A stretch of 64,000 bases of DNA, from the NCBI GenBank assembly GCA_018401735.1, contig JAGYKI010000002.1:124001-188000 (forward strand), in the 5' to 3' direction. Below, one piece after another: positions 1 to 8,993 of this stretch. The DNA is from Schleiferiaceae bacterium. Lineage in GTDB: Bacteria > Bacteroidota > Bacteroidia > Flavobacteriales > Schleiferiaceae. A model generated the notes under the pieces. The model was not told the DNA's origin and searched no databases. It worked only from the letters and a program-made list of their open reading frames with translations. Both the position numbers and the translations under genes were made by a program. Every line of letters starts with the position of its first letter. The stretch's first letter is position 1.

Positions 1-305
1 ATCATTAGGCAATCGATATAATCGGTAAACATGTGGAAGAGCAAGCCAATACCAATAATATTAAAAGGCCTGCGGAAGAAAAGCAAGATTATATAAAGTA
101 GCATGGCATAATAGCTATGCAGAAAGTGAAAATTGATGCTGCATCTATTGGCTTGAAAAATAGGGTCTGCAAACAAGTGATCTAAGTCTACCAACATGGT
201 GGCAATTAGAATGAGATATACTTTCTTCCAATCTTTTTTAAAAAGCACCACGGCCATAAAGAGGGGAAAGCCAAAATGTAAAAAGTAGTGTACAAAAGTC
301 TGCAT
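1..305 (-). CDS. DUF6122 family membrane protein (3' end cut off by window edge)
   Basis: An open frame on the minus strand starts at an ATG (303-305) and runs without a stop to base 1, giving about 101 residues of a longer protein. It begins MQTFVHYFLHFGFPL and contains LVDLDHLF, followed by a Cys-Ser-Ile-Asn-Phe-His segment and two hydrophobic stretches. This matches my memory of the DUF6122 family, small integral membrane proteins common in Bacteroidota. The conserved Asp/His residues suggest a metal site, but no function is established. The family call is from recognition, not a search. Confidence 0.7.
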   Translation of the reverse strand, partial: MQTFVHYFLHFGFPLFMAVVLFKKDWKKVYLILIATMLVDLDHLFADPIFQANRCSINFHFLHSYYAMLLYIILLFFRRPFNIIGIGLLFHMFTDYIDCLM

Positions 306-474
306 CAAATTAAGATTAACACCTTGAATGGGATTGTAATTTATCGACGATCTTGGGCAAAGCGGCTGTGTACAGATAGAAGATACGGTTCTTCTTTCGA
401 ATCAGTTCTTATTGCTGGGCATCTACCGAGAGTGAAAAATTATGCAAACCTAAAATAGTTATGCTTGGTACTAA

Positions 475-936
475 CTAGAGCTTTGTTTTAAGACTTCGTA
501 TCCCTTCGTACACCACAATGGCCACCGCATTGGCGAGGTTAAAGCTGCGGATATGTTCGCTATAAATGGGTATGTGATAGCTGCGCTCTACGTTTTGTTG
601 AAGGATATGTTCATCGAGCCCTTTAGACTCTTTTCCAAAAATCAGAAACATGTCGTCGGCATAGTCAATTTCGCAATAGTCTTTTTTGCCATGACTGGAG
701 AGGTAAACAAAATTGCCCGCCGGATTTTTTTCATAAAAGTCAGCCACGCTCTCATAAATGGTTACAGAAAGGTGTTGCCAATAGTCGAGGCCGGCTCTTT
801 TTAAACGGGCATCGTTTAGCTCAAAGCCAAAGGGTTTTACCAAATGAAGTTTAGAGCCAGAGCCAAGGCTTAGTCTGCCGATATTGCCCGTATTATTGGG
901 GATTTCCGGCTCGAAGAGGACGATGTTGAATGCCAT
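475..936 (-). CDS. trmL: tRNA (cytidine(34)-2'-O)-methyltransferase, SPOUT family
   Basis: This 153-residue protein has the length and motifs of the minimal SPOUT methyltransferase TrmL (YibK). The N-terminal FEPEIPNNTGNIGRL motif, the FGKESKGLD motif near residue 100 and the C-terminal SFNLANAVAIVVYE motif, which forms the knotted S-adenosylmethionine site, are all present. The family methylates the 2'-OH of the wobble nucleotide in tRNA-Leu species in the cytoplasm. The gene stands alone with about 170 bp on its 3' side and about 220 bp on its 5' side. Nothing looks broken, and it is ordinary housekeeping. Confidence 0.9.
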   Translation of the reverse strand: MAFNIVLFEPEIPNNTGNIGRLSLGSGSKLHLVKPFGFELNDARLKRAGLDYWQHLSVTIYESVADFYEKNPAGNFVYLSSHGKKDYCEIDYADDMFLIFGKESKGLDEHILQQNVERSYHIPIYSEHIRSFNLANAVAIVVYEGIRSLKTKL

Positions 937-1158
937 GATTTATTATAGAATATGCTTGTTTTGGAGCTTTAAAGCTCGACTTAGCTATCTGCGCAAGCGC
1001 GCTAAATTTAGATTAAAATATAAGCCCTAAAGGTAAGGTTTAGAGTGGAAAAGGTTTAGCGCAATTGATTTATTATGAATTTTGAACGCAGAGGTTGTTT
1101 CATTCGCAGTTAAGAATACAATTTTTTAGCCTCTACCTTAGTCGACATTTTTTTAGGT

Positions 1159-1584
1159 CTAAATAATCCTTTCAACACGGTTTTTTAGAGCAGTGTTCAT
1201 CGCTTCAAAGCCCGCGAAAATTTCAGTGTCTAGCTTTTTGACCATTAACGGAAGCAGGAGTCCATGAAATTTTTCACTGTGCAAAAAACGCGTTCGCCCG
1301 TAACTAAGCTTTTGGAGCTCAAAACAATGCTCGCCGTCAAAAAGACCCTTTACTAAAAAGTGACCTAGCCATTTTAGCTCGCGCATCTCTGCAAAGACCA
1401 ACACTTTGGGTTTAAAGCTAGCGCCCGCAACGGTAACCTTAATAGTATTGCCTAATTGCACGGTACCTTCTATCGACTTTATAAAAGGGTTCCATTGATG
1501 ATAATTCTCAAAATCTGTTAAAACTTCCCATACCCTTGCGGTAGATGCGTTGATAATAATGCTAGTGTTAATTTCCTTTTTCAT
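1159..1584 (-). CDS. SRPBCC (START-like) domain protein
   Basis: A 141-residue single-domain protein. The N-terminal segment (about residues 5-45) has the typical SRPBCC pattern: a first strand, then ASTARVWEVLTDFENYHQWNPF, then a charged turn. The C-terminal half carries the long closing helix (MVKKLDTEIFAGFEAMNTAL). SRPBCC proteins bind hydrophobic ligands in a deep cavity, and many small ones are annotated as polyketide cyclase/dehydrase-like without a known ligand. It lies 58 bp downstream of the Crp/Fnr regulator on the same strand, so the two may be co-transcribed. No catalytic residues can be assigned. Confidence 0.75.
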   Translation of the reverse strand: MKKEINTSIIINASTARVWEVLTDFENYHQWNPFIKSIEGTVQLGNTIKVTVAGASFKPKVLVFAEMRELKWLGHFLVKGLFDGEHCFELQKLSYGRTRFLHSEKFHGLLLPLMVKKLDTEIFAGFEAMNTALKNRVERII

Positions 1585-1642
1585 ATCTCAAAATTTGATA
1601 GTCAAAGGTCTACGAATCTAACAGGCCTCCTCTTGATATAAA

Positions 1643-2212
1643 TCAAGAAACGATTTTAGCGCGAATACGACTAAAGGTTTCGGGCGACATACCCAGCATG
1701 GACGCTAAATACTGCTGCGGTACTTTTTGAAAAAGTGTTCGATCTGCTTCGTAAAGCTTGCGGTAACGCTCTTCTGCATTTAGCGATAATTGGCTGAAAA
1801 CGCGATTTTCAAGCATAATAAAACAAGAAGAAAGAAAACGATTTTCGTGTTGCGACCAATTGGAAACAAGCTCCCCTAGTTTCCGATAATCTTTTTTGTG
1901 AATGGTAAATAAGCGGCAGTCTTCCAAAGCTTGCATATTCCAGCGCGCTCTTTGGTCGAAAATGAAGCTTCCTAAATCGGTTAAAAAATAGCCAGGACTG
2001 CTAATCCACTGGGTAATTTCTTTAGTTCCTTCCTGCGCAAAGATGCGTACATATCCACTTTTTATAAAGCTAAGCTTGTCGCAATATTGTTCGCTTTTGC
2101 AGAAGAAATCCCCCTTCAAAAGCTCCTTTTCTTTAAACAGCGATTGCACGGCGGCCATGTCGTGATCGGGAATTCCCAGATAAGAGTTGAGGTAGCTTTG
2201 CAATTCATTCAT
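1643..2212 (-). CDS. Crp/Fnr family transcriptional regulator
   Basis: The 189-residue protein has a cyclic-nucleotide-binding-like beta-roll in its first 110 residues (KGDFFCKSEQYCDKLSFIKSGYVRIF) and a short C-terminal winged helix (VPQQYLASMLGMSPETFSRIRAK), a common layout for Bacteroidota Crp-like regulators. The phosphate-binding Arg-Ser/Thr pair of true cAMP receptors is not evident and there is no Fnr-type N-terminal cysteine cluster, so the ligand is unknown. The SRPBCC gene follows 58 bp downstream and is a plausible co-transcribed partner. Confidence 0.8.
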   Translation of the reverse strand: MNELQSYLNSYLGIPDHDMAAVQSLFKEKELLKGDFFCKSEQYCDKLSFIKSGYVRIFAQEGTKEITQWISSPGYFLTDLGSFIFDQRARWNMQALEDCRLFTIHKKDYRKLGELVSNWSQHENRFLSSCFIMLENRVFSQLSLNAEERYRKLYEADRTLFQKVPQQYLASMLGMSPETFSRIRAKIVS

Positions 2213-2263
2213 AGCGGGAAGGTCTAGAATTTTTAGGATGCGGGAAAATTAGAGCGCTAAAAA

Positions 2264-3370
2264 TCAGCTTTTAAGTAAGCGAATAGTTTGGCTGATTCCT
2301 TCTATTTCGAATTTAAGAAAGTAGAGGCCTTTTTCTAAAGTACTGATATCGATGGGCGACTGTTCATTCTGCCCACTCTGCATAAGCGCCCCCTGTTCGT
2401 CTATAATTTCATAATTGAAGCTTCGGGGCCCATCGGTAAATTGAAGATAAACTTTAGCGCTAGTGGGGTTGGGGTAAACCGCGATTTCGGGTTGAAAGAC
2501 GGGTTTTTTTTCGATCGTCAGATCTGCATCTATATTGGCGATAATACGAATATTCCCTGTGGCAAATTCGGAAATAAAGAGACTATCGTTTTTTGCTACT
2601 ATCCCATTGGGCTGACGAAATTTAGCCGAGTCAAGAGCACCATCGGTAAAGCCAGCAGTAGAGCCAGCATACAACACAACGCTATCCTTATAGTCTATAA
2701 AAACACGGAAAATCTTATGATTTTGAAAGTTGGTCGCCCAAATACTACCGAAGGCATAGGTTATAGAACCCAAGGCGCTGGTAGGGGTTCCTGGTAGGCT
2801 GGCAAGATATTGCAAGCTATCGGGGTAAACCCTGTAAATATTTCTATCGTTAAAATTTGCTAAGTATAGTTGTCCTTGGTCATCATAGCAGAAGCCCACC
2901 GGACCATTCAATGGACTGCCTGAAAACCAAGGAAGGATGGCTCCATCGGGAGTGAGTTTCATCAATTGACTTCCAGTGTAAGTAGTAAAAAAGAGCGTGT
3001 CGCTGTTGAGGTCTTTTATAATTCCCGCGGGATTAGTAATGGCAAAACTATCGCTGAGACGGCCACTGCCATCTATTTTATAAATATTGTTGCCCGTATT
3101 ATCGCAAATAAAAAGATTTCCTTGTGAATCGAAGGCGAGGCCATTTGGCGAGTCTAAACTGGAAACTACCGTGCTGAGAATACCGGAAGGACTTAATTTG
3201 TAAACGGAATTACCGCTGTAATCGGAGCCATAAAGGTTACCTTGATTATCGAATAAAAGGGCATCAGTTATCCGTGCTCCGGTAGCACTGGAATCGATAA
3301 AGGTAGAAACACTTTGCCCCCTCAAATAAAGGTGAAAGAACAGAGCGAAAAGCAAGGCCAAATTACGCAT
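2264..3370 (-). CDS. Secreted NHL/SMP-30-like beta-propeller protein with T9SS sorting domain
   Basis: The frame opens at 3445, but the ATG at 3368-3370 is preferred because it begins a clean signal peptide (MRNLALLFALFFHLYLRGQS); the 25 extra upstream residues are not hydrophobic. From about residue 40 to 270 (from this start) there are repeated blades of the type DNQGNLYGSDYSGNSVYKL and DSQGNLFICDNTGNNIYKI, typical of NHL or SMP-30-like propellers. The last ~75 residues form a T9SS type A sorting domain (AVYPNPTSAKVYLQF through GLYFLKFE), so the protein is probably exported across the outer membrane and surface-attached or released. No enzymatic residues can be assigned. Confidence 0.75.
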   Translation of the reverse strand: MRNLALLFALFFHLYLRGQSVSTFIDSSATGARITDALLFDNQGNLYGSDYSGNSVYKLSPSGILSTVVSSLDSPNGLAFDSQGNLFICDNTGNNIYKIDGSGRLSDSFAITNPAGIIKDLNSDTLFFTTYTGSQLMKLTPDGAILPWFSGSPLNGPVGFCYDDQGQLYLANFNDRNIYRVYPDSLQYLASLPGTPTSALGSITYAFGSIWATNFQNHKIFRVFIDYKDSVVLYAGSTAGFTDGALDSAKFRQPNGIVAKNDSLFISEFATGNIRIIANIDADLTIEKKPVFQPEIAVYPNPTSAKVYLQFTDGPRSFNYEIIDEQGALMQSGQNEQSPIDISTLEKGLYFLKFEIEGISQTIRLLKS

Positions 3371-3553
3371 GAGGGTGAAATAGGGTTCAGGCTCTAAAGC
3401 TAAGAAACCTTTGCTACTGAATAAAGTAAGGTTTTCATTTTTCATTTTAAAGCTAAGATTGGAAGAGTATCAGAGCTTTGAATCTATAATAGAGCAAGGT
3501 TTTTTAAACTAATTCTTGTGCTATGGCTCTCATTCAAGGCTTGATTCTTTCCT

Positions 3554-3561
3554 TATATTTG
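3554..3561 (+). promoter_or_regulatory. Candidate -7 box (TATATTTG) upstream of the hybrid sensor gene
   Basis: TATATTTG fits the Bacteroidota -7 consensus TAnnTTTG and lies 34 bp before the ATG at 3596. No good -33 TTTG is seen at the usual 17-23 bp spacing, so this is a weak prediction. Confidence 0.3.
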
Positions 3562-3595
3562 ACCAATTCGAGTTTTTAAGTTTCGATTATATAGA

Positions 3596-6500
3596 ATGCA
3601 AAAGGCACTGGCGATTTTAGGTATTAATTTTCTGTTTTTAGGTAGCCTACTAGGCCAAACAAAGAATAATTCCGAAAATCAGGTTGTTAAAGGCCAATTT
3701 TGGGGTGTAGACGAGGGCCTATCTCATCGGCAAGTGAACTCAATAGTTCAGGATAACAGCGACTTAATTTGGCTAGCCACCGATTATGGAATAAACCGTT
3801 TTGATGGTAAAAGTTTTAAATGGTTTACTACCGAAAACTCAGGTTTGAGTGATAACCAGGTGGCCTTGCTTAAAAAAGACCAACAAGGCTTTATTTGGAT
3901 TTTTTACTCCGATTTGAATAAAACGAGTTTATTGAACATCGATGTCTTGGATCCAAAGAAAGAGAACATTGTAAGCCTACAAGACTTCTTACCCAAAGGT
4001 GGCATTCCCTTTGACTTTTCAGAGATAATCACAATGAGCTTGAACGAATCTGATCAAATCACTTTTGTAAGTAAGACCTCGCTCTTTTATTATAGTAACC
4101 GTTTTCACGAAATTCCTTTAAATGGATCCAATGTATTGGATTTGAGAGGTGTTGAACGCTCCCCAGCAGGTGATTTTTGGTTTAGCTACTATATGCTGTA
4201 TTCGGAAACATCTTACTTTAAGGTCTTAAGTAGTTCTGGGGAGCATCTAGATAGCATCGCCTTTGAACGAAGTCGCTACATAGATATTTATGAATGGGAC
4301 TCGCTTAGCAGGCCACACTTTTATATTTATTACCACGAAATTGAAACGGACGAGCCATATCAGAAGTACTTCTACATAGAAAAGAATGGTACCGTAAAGC
4401 CAGATTTTAGAGCGGAAAAAATCTTTGGGAAGCTTGCGCTAAAAAACAATTTCCTACGTCGCTTTTTCACCAAAGCGCATGGAAATTACTGGGTGTATTC
4501 TAAGGATGAAAGGATGCTAATGGTGCCAACAGACCCACAGCAGAAGGCCGTTGATTTAAAGATCGTATCAAAACAACTACGCAATGGCGGTAGCGTTTTT
4601 GCCGATAGGCAAGGAGCGGTTTGGATTACCTCGGCTTATGGCTTGCATCGTTTTACATTAGATGATTTGCGGTTTAAACGCTGTTTTTATGAGCAGGATG
4701 GAGTAGATCCTCGATCTATCAGAGGAATAAAAGTAACGGGAAAAGGAAAGAACAAAAAACTCTGGGCGATGGCGGAGCAGCCGCGCTTTCTCTATTCAAA
4801 GCTTTTAAATGGTGGTGAGGAGAAGGTAGAAGAAAGTTTTTCGGGTGGAAAATGGGCCTTGGGCTTTAGTAGCGACACTATGCTATTATATATGTCTGAT
4901 TTAGGATTGAAAATAGTTGACCGCTCAGGCGCCTCCCCCGATAGTTTAATTCCCTTGCCTGTAAATGTATCTGGAGGAGCCTGGGTAATTCATCAGGACA
5001 AGTATGGGCAACTTTGGTTTAACAGTCATTTTAGAGCCTCTTTTTTCCGCTTAGCCAGAGGTAAGTTAATAGAGTATTCGCTATGGCATGGGGCGGATGT
5101 AAACCCTTATGTTTATCAGATCTATGAAAATGAGAGTGATACCGCTTGGGCCGTAACGGCCGCCGGCATTTTTACTTTTAATTTAAAAAATGGTAGTATG
5201 CTGGAGCGTTATCACTCTGGTGGGAAAGGACAATATTATTTGCAGTTTGACAATATCCAACATTTACTTCCTAACGACGATGGGAGCTTTTGGCTTGCAA
5301 CGGCAAAACATGGTTTGGTACAATGGAGCCCAACGAAAGGAAGCATCCGTCATTATGGGCGTTTGGAAGGTTTGCCGAGTAATAATGTTTATGCTGTTTA
5401 TAAAGATCAGAAGAATAATTTATGGCTGTCCACCGAATATGGCATTGCTCAATTAGACCCTAGTACCAAGAAAATAAGGAGTTATACCCAAAACGACGGT
5501 TTATCTAATAATGAGTTTAATCGAATTTCACATTATCAGGATGAGGATGGTATCATTTATTTCGGAGGCCTAAATGGCCTCACTTATTTTCAACCACTTG
5601 ATTTTTATCTTGAGGAAGATACTTACGAGCCAAATTTGATTCTCTCCAAGTTAGATCTCTTTAGAGCGAAGGAAAATAGCATACAAGATTTGAAGGTATT
5701 GGCGCAAGACAAGGCTCTAATTATGAAACCAGGCGATTATATTACCGAAATTACCGTCGCTTTATTATCTTATCAGGAACTGGATAAAGTTCAATACGCA
5801 TACATCTTAGAGGGCTTAAATGAAAATTGGACTTACCAGGCTTCCAATGTAATTCAGCTTGGAAAAATTCCTTTTGGTGACTATACCTTAAAAATAAGAG
5901 GACAGGAGTCTAGCGGCCGTTGGTCAGGGCGAGAACTGAGTATTCCCATTTCGGTTTTGAAGCCTTTTTATCTGCGGGTTTGGTTTATTTTCATTACCCT
6001 ATTTTTCCTTGTCGGCTCTGTTTCGCTCTTTATTTATTTACGTCAGCGTGCTCAAAAGGCGAGGCAGATAGAGCTCGAAAAATTGGTGGTTGAACGTACG
6101 CAAATAATTGAAAACCAAAAGGAAGAACTCCGATCTCTCGACCGCATGAAATCGCAGTTCTTTGCCAATATTAGCCACGAGTTACGCACACCACTGAGTT
6201 TGATTAGCAGCCCATTGAATAAACTAATGTCGCAAAAAGATAGTTTCAGCGAAAAGGAACAACGCTGGCTAAGCTATATGCAACGAAATGCTGGGGTCTT
6301 ACTGAATTTGGTGAACGAAATTTTAGATTTGTCTAAATTGGAAGCAGGTCGACTAAAGCTGCGTGAAGAAGAGCTGGTCTTATTCTCTTATTTCGAAAGT
6401 ATTTTGGCGCCCTTCAAGGTTCTGGCCAAGGATAAAAACTTGGAGTTTAGATGGCAGATAAATTTAGATCCAAACGTAAAGGTTGCCCTAGATAAGTCTA

Positions 6501-7717
6501 AAACAAATAAGGTTCTCAATAACCTATTAACTAACGCATTTAAATTTACTAATGAAGGTGGCAGCGTCGCTGTTAATATTCGCCCAGATGATGAAAACAC
6601 CCTTTGGCTAAGCATTAAGGATACCGGGATCGGAATTAAGGAGTCCGACCTCAGCAAAATTTTTGATCGGTTTTACCAAGTCAGTCAGGGTGACGAATCT
6701 GAAATAGCAGAGGCACAGGGCGGCACCGGTTTAGGCCTTTCCTTATCCTTAGATTTAGTGCATTTTATGGGAGGAGAGCTTTGGGCAGAAAGTGAATACG
6801 GCAAGGGGAGTGTTTTTTACTTAAAGCTTCCTTATCGCGAGCTAACCAACAGTTCCCAACATAGAAACAAAGATTTACAGGAGAAAAGTCTTGAGAGAAT
6901 TGAAAAAAGTATAAACTCACCGCAAGATTATTCAAAACCACACATTCTTATTGTAGAAGACAATTTAGAATTGCGATCTTTTATTAAAGACTTGTTGAGC
7001 GAGTCATTTAGAATTAGCGAGGCAACAAATGGAGCAGAGGCATGGGAAATGCTAGAAAAAACTTTGAATAACCAGGAAGAACCTTCTGCCAACTGCGATG
7101 CATTTGATCTAGTGTTATCTGACCAAATGATGCCAGTGATGGATGGCCTAAGCCTACTTAAGAAAATGAAAGAAAGTGAGATCTTTAGCTTGACTCCATT
7201 TATTATGCTTACCGCAAGGGCGGAGGGACGTTTAAAAATGACCGCTTTGAGAATTGGTGTAAATGATTTTTTAACGAAGCCCTTTTTAGACGAAGAACTA
7301 TTGTTGAGAATCAATAACTTACTTGAAAACAGCAAGAGTAGAAAGGAGTTTATCAGCACTGAGCTTGCCCTGGAGCGGGATAGTGACAGCTTAACAAAAC
7401 TGGAGCAACAGTGGCTAGAGCAATTTGATTCCTTTATTCAATCTAATTTGGTGAAGGGGGATTTAAAAGTGGCTGAAATAGCCTATGAGTTTTCTATGAG
7501 CGAATCAACTTTATTGAGGCAAGTAAAGAAAACGAGTGGCCTAAGTCCACAGAAATACTTAAAAGAGGCTCGCCTGCAAAGAGCTTTGATTTACCTAGAA
7601 GAAGGGGAGTATTCACAAATTTCTCAGGTGGCAAATGCGGTAGGCTATAATGACTTAGCAAGTTTTTCGCGCAGTTTTAAATCGCGCTTTGGTAAAGCTC
7701 CATCTTCCTTTATTTAA
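3596..7717 (+). CDS. Hybrid two-component system sensor kinase/AraC-type regulator (HTCS)
   Basis: This 1373-residue one-piece system has a signal peptide (1-21), then about 660 residues of two-component regulator propeller repeats (NSIVQDNSDLIWLATDYGINRFDG; AVYKDQKNNLWLSTEYGIAQLD), a Y_Y_Y domain around 690-785 and one membrane helix at about 795-818. It continues with a HisKA domain (His861 in NISHELRTP), an ATPase domain (N box NKVLNNLLTNAFKF, DTGIGI, GGTGLGLS), a receiver domain from about 1115 (Asp1176 in LSDQMMPVMDG) and an AraC-type helix-turn-helix at about 1285-1373. The family senses periplasmic ligands, often glycans, and activates nearby uptake genes. No SusC/SusD pair or glycoside hydrolase lies in the flanks, so its regulon is unclear. 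Confidence 0.95.
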   Translation: MQKALAILGINFLFLGSLLGQTKNNSENQVVKGQFWGVDEGLSHRQVNSIVQDNSDLIWLATDYGINRFDGKSFKWFTTENSGLSDNQVALLKKDQQGFIWIFYSDLNKTSLLNIDVLDPKKENIVSLQDFLPKGGIPFDFSEIITMSLNESDQITFVSKTSLFYYSNRFHEIPLNGSNVLDLRGVERSPAGDFWFSYYMLYSETSYFKVLSSSGEHLDSIAFERSRYIDIYEWDSLSRPHFYIYYHEIETDEPYQKYFYIEKNGTVKPDFRAEKIFGKLALKNNFLRRFFTKAHGNYWVYSKDERMLMVPTDPQQKAVDLKIVSKQLRNGGSVFADRQGAVWITSAYGLHRFTLDDLRFKRCFYEQDGVDPRSIRGIKVTGKGKNKKLWAMAEQPRFLYSKLLNGGEEKVEESFSGGKWALGFSSDTMLLYMSDLGLKIVDRSGASPDSLIPLPVNVSGGAWVIHQDKYGQLWFNSHFRASFFRLARGKLIEYSLWHGADVNPYVYQIYENESDTAWAVTAAGIFTFNLKNGSMLERYHSGGKGQYYLQFDNIQHLLPNDDGSFWLATAKHGLVQWSPTKGSIRHYGRLEGLPSNNVYAVYKDQKNNLWLSTEYGIAQLDPSTKKIRSYTQNDGLSNNEFNRISHYQDEDGIIYFGGLNGLTYFQPLDFYLEEDTYEPNLILSKLDLFRAKENSIQDLKVLAQDKALIMKPGDYITEITVALLSYQELDKVQYAYILEGLNENWTYQASNVIQLGKIPFGDYTLKIRGQESSGRWSGRELSIPISVLKPFYLRVWFIFITLFFLVGSVSLFIYLRQRAQKARQIELEKLVVERTQIIENQKEELRSLDRMKSQFFANISHELRTPLSLISSPLNKLMSQKDSFSEKEQRWLSYMQRNAGVLLNLVNEILDLSKLEAGRLKLREEELVLFSYFESILAPFKVLAKDKNLEFRWQINLDPNVKVALDKSKTNKVLNNLLTNAFKFTNEGGSVAVNIRPDDENTLWLSIKDTGIGIKESDLSKIFDRFYQVSQGDESEIAEAQGGTGLGLSLSLDLVHFMGGELWAESEYGKGSVFYLKLPYRELTNSSQHRNKDLQEKSLERIEKSINSPQDYSKPHILIVEDNLELRSFIKDLLSESFRISEATNGAEAWEMLEKTLNNQEEPSANCDAFDLVLSDQMMPVMDGLSLLKKMKESEIFSLTPFIMLTARAEGRLKMTALRIGVNDFLTKPFLDEELLLRINNLLENSKSRKEFISTELALERDSDSLTKLEQQWLEQFDSFIQSNLVKGDLKVAEIAYEFSMSESTLLRQVKKTSGLSPQKYLKEARLQRALIYLEEGEYSQISQVANAVGYNDLASFSRSFKSRFGKAPSSFI

Positions 7718-7847
7718 ATCGGCTATTGAGTTTTTTTTCGAAACACGTAATCTCAATTTCAACCCTTTAATTTTACGTTGAATGAAGGTATATAATGATG
7801 CTTTTTATCAAGGTTCTGACGTTTTTTGCACCAGTGATTATAGCACC

Positions 7848-7945
7848 TTTGAAGCCCGATGTGTTGTTTATCGATTTTTAGCTGGAGCATTGTTTGAGCA
7901 TTTACTTCCCCCTTCCTCTATATTTACTTAAACAGGCTCCAGTTA
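7848..7945 (+). ncRNA. Candidate structured RNA, locus 1 of a related pair
   Basis: Starting 5 bp after an ACCTTTG (-7-like, ending at 7851) is CGATGTGTTGTTTATCG (7857-7873), a short hairpin with CGAT/ATCG arms. It is followed by a 10-bp stem (TAGCTGGAGC at 7879-7888 with GCTCCAGTTA at 7936-7945) whose loop contains a C-rich pyrimidine tract. Locus 2 at 8246-8418 has the same order: same spacing from TTTG, same 17-mer (15 of 17 identical), a stem, and a C-rich loop. No terminator was found directly after locus 1. Strand is inferred from that of locus 2. Confidence 0.3.
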
Positions 7946-7949
7946 AATC

Positions 7950-8245
7950 TTTCTTTGGCAGTTTTCCCCGGCGTTTAGCAAATTAGTATTATCCTTTTAG
8001 CAAGGATAGCGCAGCAAAAGGCAGCCCCGTCAGCTCCCGAACGAAGTCTTCCAAGTCTTCCAATTCTTTACCTCTCTCACAAAAGGCCCTACGGCAATAA
8101 CTTAGCTTAGAGAAAGATTAGAAGATGAACCCTTTATCTTACGACTACTAAAAATTCACGAAAATTGAATTGGCTAGCTCTTAAAGTCAGTAGATTAAGG
8201 GTAATAAAATCAATAAAATGACGGAAAATATCAATTGGCATTTTC
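7950..8245. other. Non-coding stretch between the two hairpin loci
   Basis: No convincing coding frame is present. A small inverted repeat (TATCC/GGATA) lies near 8000-8020. Otherwise no structure was recognised. Confidence 0.4.
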
Positions 8246-8253
8246 TAGATTTG
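8246..8253 (+). promoter_or_regulatory. Candidate -7 box (TAGATTTG) for the RNA locus
   Basis: An exact match to TAnnTTTG sits 6 bp before the first hairpin of the candidate RNA. A -33 TTTG at normal spacing was not found. Confidence 0.35.
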
Positions 8254-8258
8254 TGCCT

Positions 8259-8418
8259 CGATATGTTGCTTATCGTGTATTGTTCGTAGACAAGAAACCC
8301 TTTCTTATTATCTTCCCCCCCCCTCCTGATTAAAGTTGGGGTTTCTTCTACGAGCAATGTATCTTCAATAGATACTCAATAAAAGAGTTGTCCTTTTTAG
8401 AGCAGCTCTTTTATTTTT
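8259..8418 (+). ncRNA. Candidate small structured RNA with its own terminator, locus 2
   Basis: Four hairpins follow one another. The first is CGATA/TATCG (8259-8275). The second is a long arm pair, 8279-8300 with 8339-8357 (AAGAAACCC/GGGTTTCTT continuing to TCGTAG/CTACGA, with one 2-nt bulge), whose loop holds a C9 tract. The third is GTATCT/AGATAC (8359-8375). The fourth, AAAAGAGTTG/CAGCTCTTTT (8381-8412), is followed by ATTTTT and acts as an intrinsic terminator. A TAGATTTG box lies just upstream. No convincing protein frame explains this. It is a prediction from structure alone, and I cannot assign it to a known RNA family. Confidence 0.45.
8381..8418 (+). terminator. Intrinsic terminator ending the candidate RNA
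   Basis: A 10-bp stem (8381-8390 with 8403-8412, one G-T pair) is followed by ATTTTT. No coding gene lies directly upstream on this strand, which supports a non-coding transcript. Confidence 0.6.
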
Positions 8419-8766
8419 CCAACCGATTTATTGTTGATGCCGATTGGGTTCAAGCCATTACTTATCGGCAGCTATCTTCAAAGCTTATGTTTTTTACGCA
8501 CTTAAGGAGGCGTGCTAATTGCTTTGACTGATTGCCAACTATTAATACCCTTTCAACGAAGGAATTTACTCTCTTCATCACAAAAAAATTTGAGTACCAT
8601 AGGCTTTGATGTAGCTGATGATGCAGTCATTTTTTTAAATCTCTCCCTCCTTCATAAATTGCTGAGACGGAGTGCCAACGCTGTAAAACCTATTAGCGAA
8701 CTAAGAAATAGGGCTTCAAAAGGCTCAGCATTCAGTTGCGATTTGTAAAAATTTCTTTTAATAAAC
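8419..8766. other. Non-coding stretch
   Basis: A 78-codon open frame (8512-8748) exists, but its composition is unlike the local genes and it has no recognisable domain, so it is not called. A GCCGAT/ATCGGC inverted repeat lies at about 8438-8470. Nothing else was seen. Confidence 0.4.
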
Positions 8767-8930
8767 GCGGAAAGCCGCTTTTTAGAAGGGGCATAAATGG
8801 ATTTTCCAATAAAAGTGAAAACACTTCATCTAGTTCATTTGCTGTAGCCCGCTACCGCTGCACGATCTAGACTTGTCTTTTCTTTTTATTGAAACTCTGA
8901 GGCTATGATTTATAGTCGAACTCACGTTAA
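8767..8930 (+). repeat. Fragment A of the ~260-bp inverted-repeat element (right part)
   Basis: This is the right two-thirds of the dispersed element. It includes the internal GAAAGCCGCTTTTTAGAAGG segment (shared with copy D), the TAGTTCATTTGCTGTAGCCC segment (shared with copies B and D) and the right terminal repeat ending CGAACTCACGTTAA. The left end is missing. It lies directly upstream of the nuclease gene. Confidence 0.7.
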
Positions 8931-8993
8931 AAAAGGGCAGAACAGAAAAATATCAAAGAGAGCTAATTATTTTCGAGGCTTGAAACAGGTAAT

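Noticed and set aside
6928..7359. 143-codon antisense frame in the hybrid regulator
   Set aside because: It lies opposite the conserved receiver domain, with no domain of its own.
7782..7931. 49-codon frame across RNA locus 1 (MKVYNDAFYQG...)
   Set aside because: It overlaps the hairpin locus. A loosely similar frame in locus 2 (FVPRYVAYRVLF...) has no start codon in place, so remnant coding cannot be excluded but is not supported.
8314..8322. C9 tract as a phase-variation switch
   Set aside because: It lies in a hairpin loop outside any gene, so no reading frame is affected; kept only as part of the RNA prediction.
8512..8748. Open frame of 78 codons in the gene desert
   Set aside because: Composition and lack of any domain or signal suggest chance.
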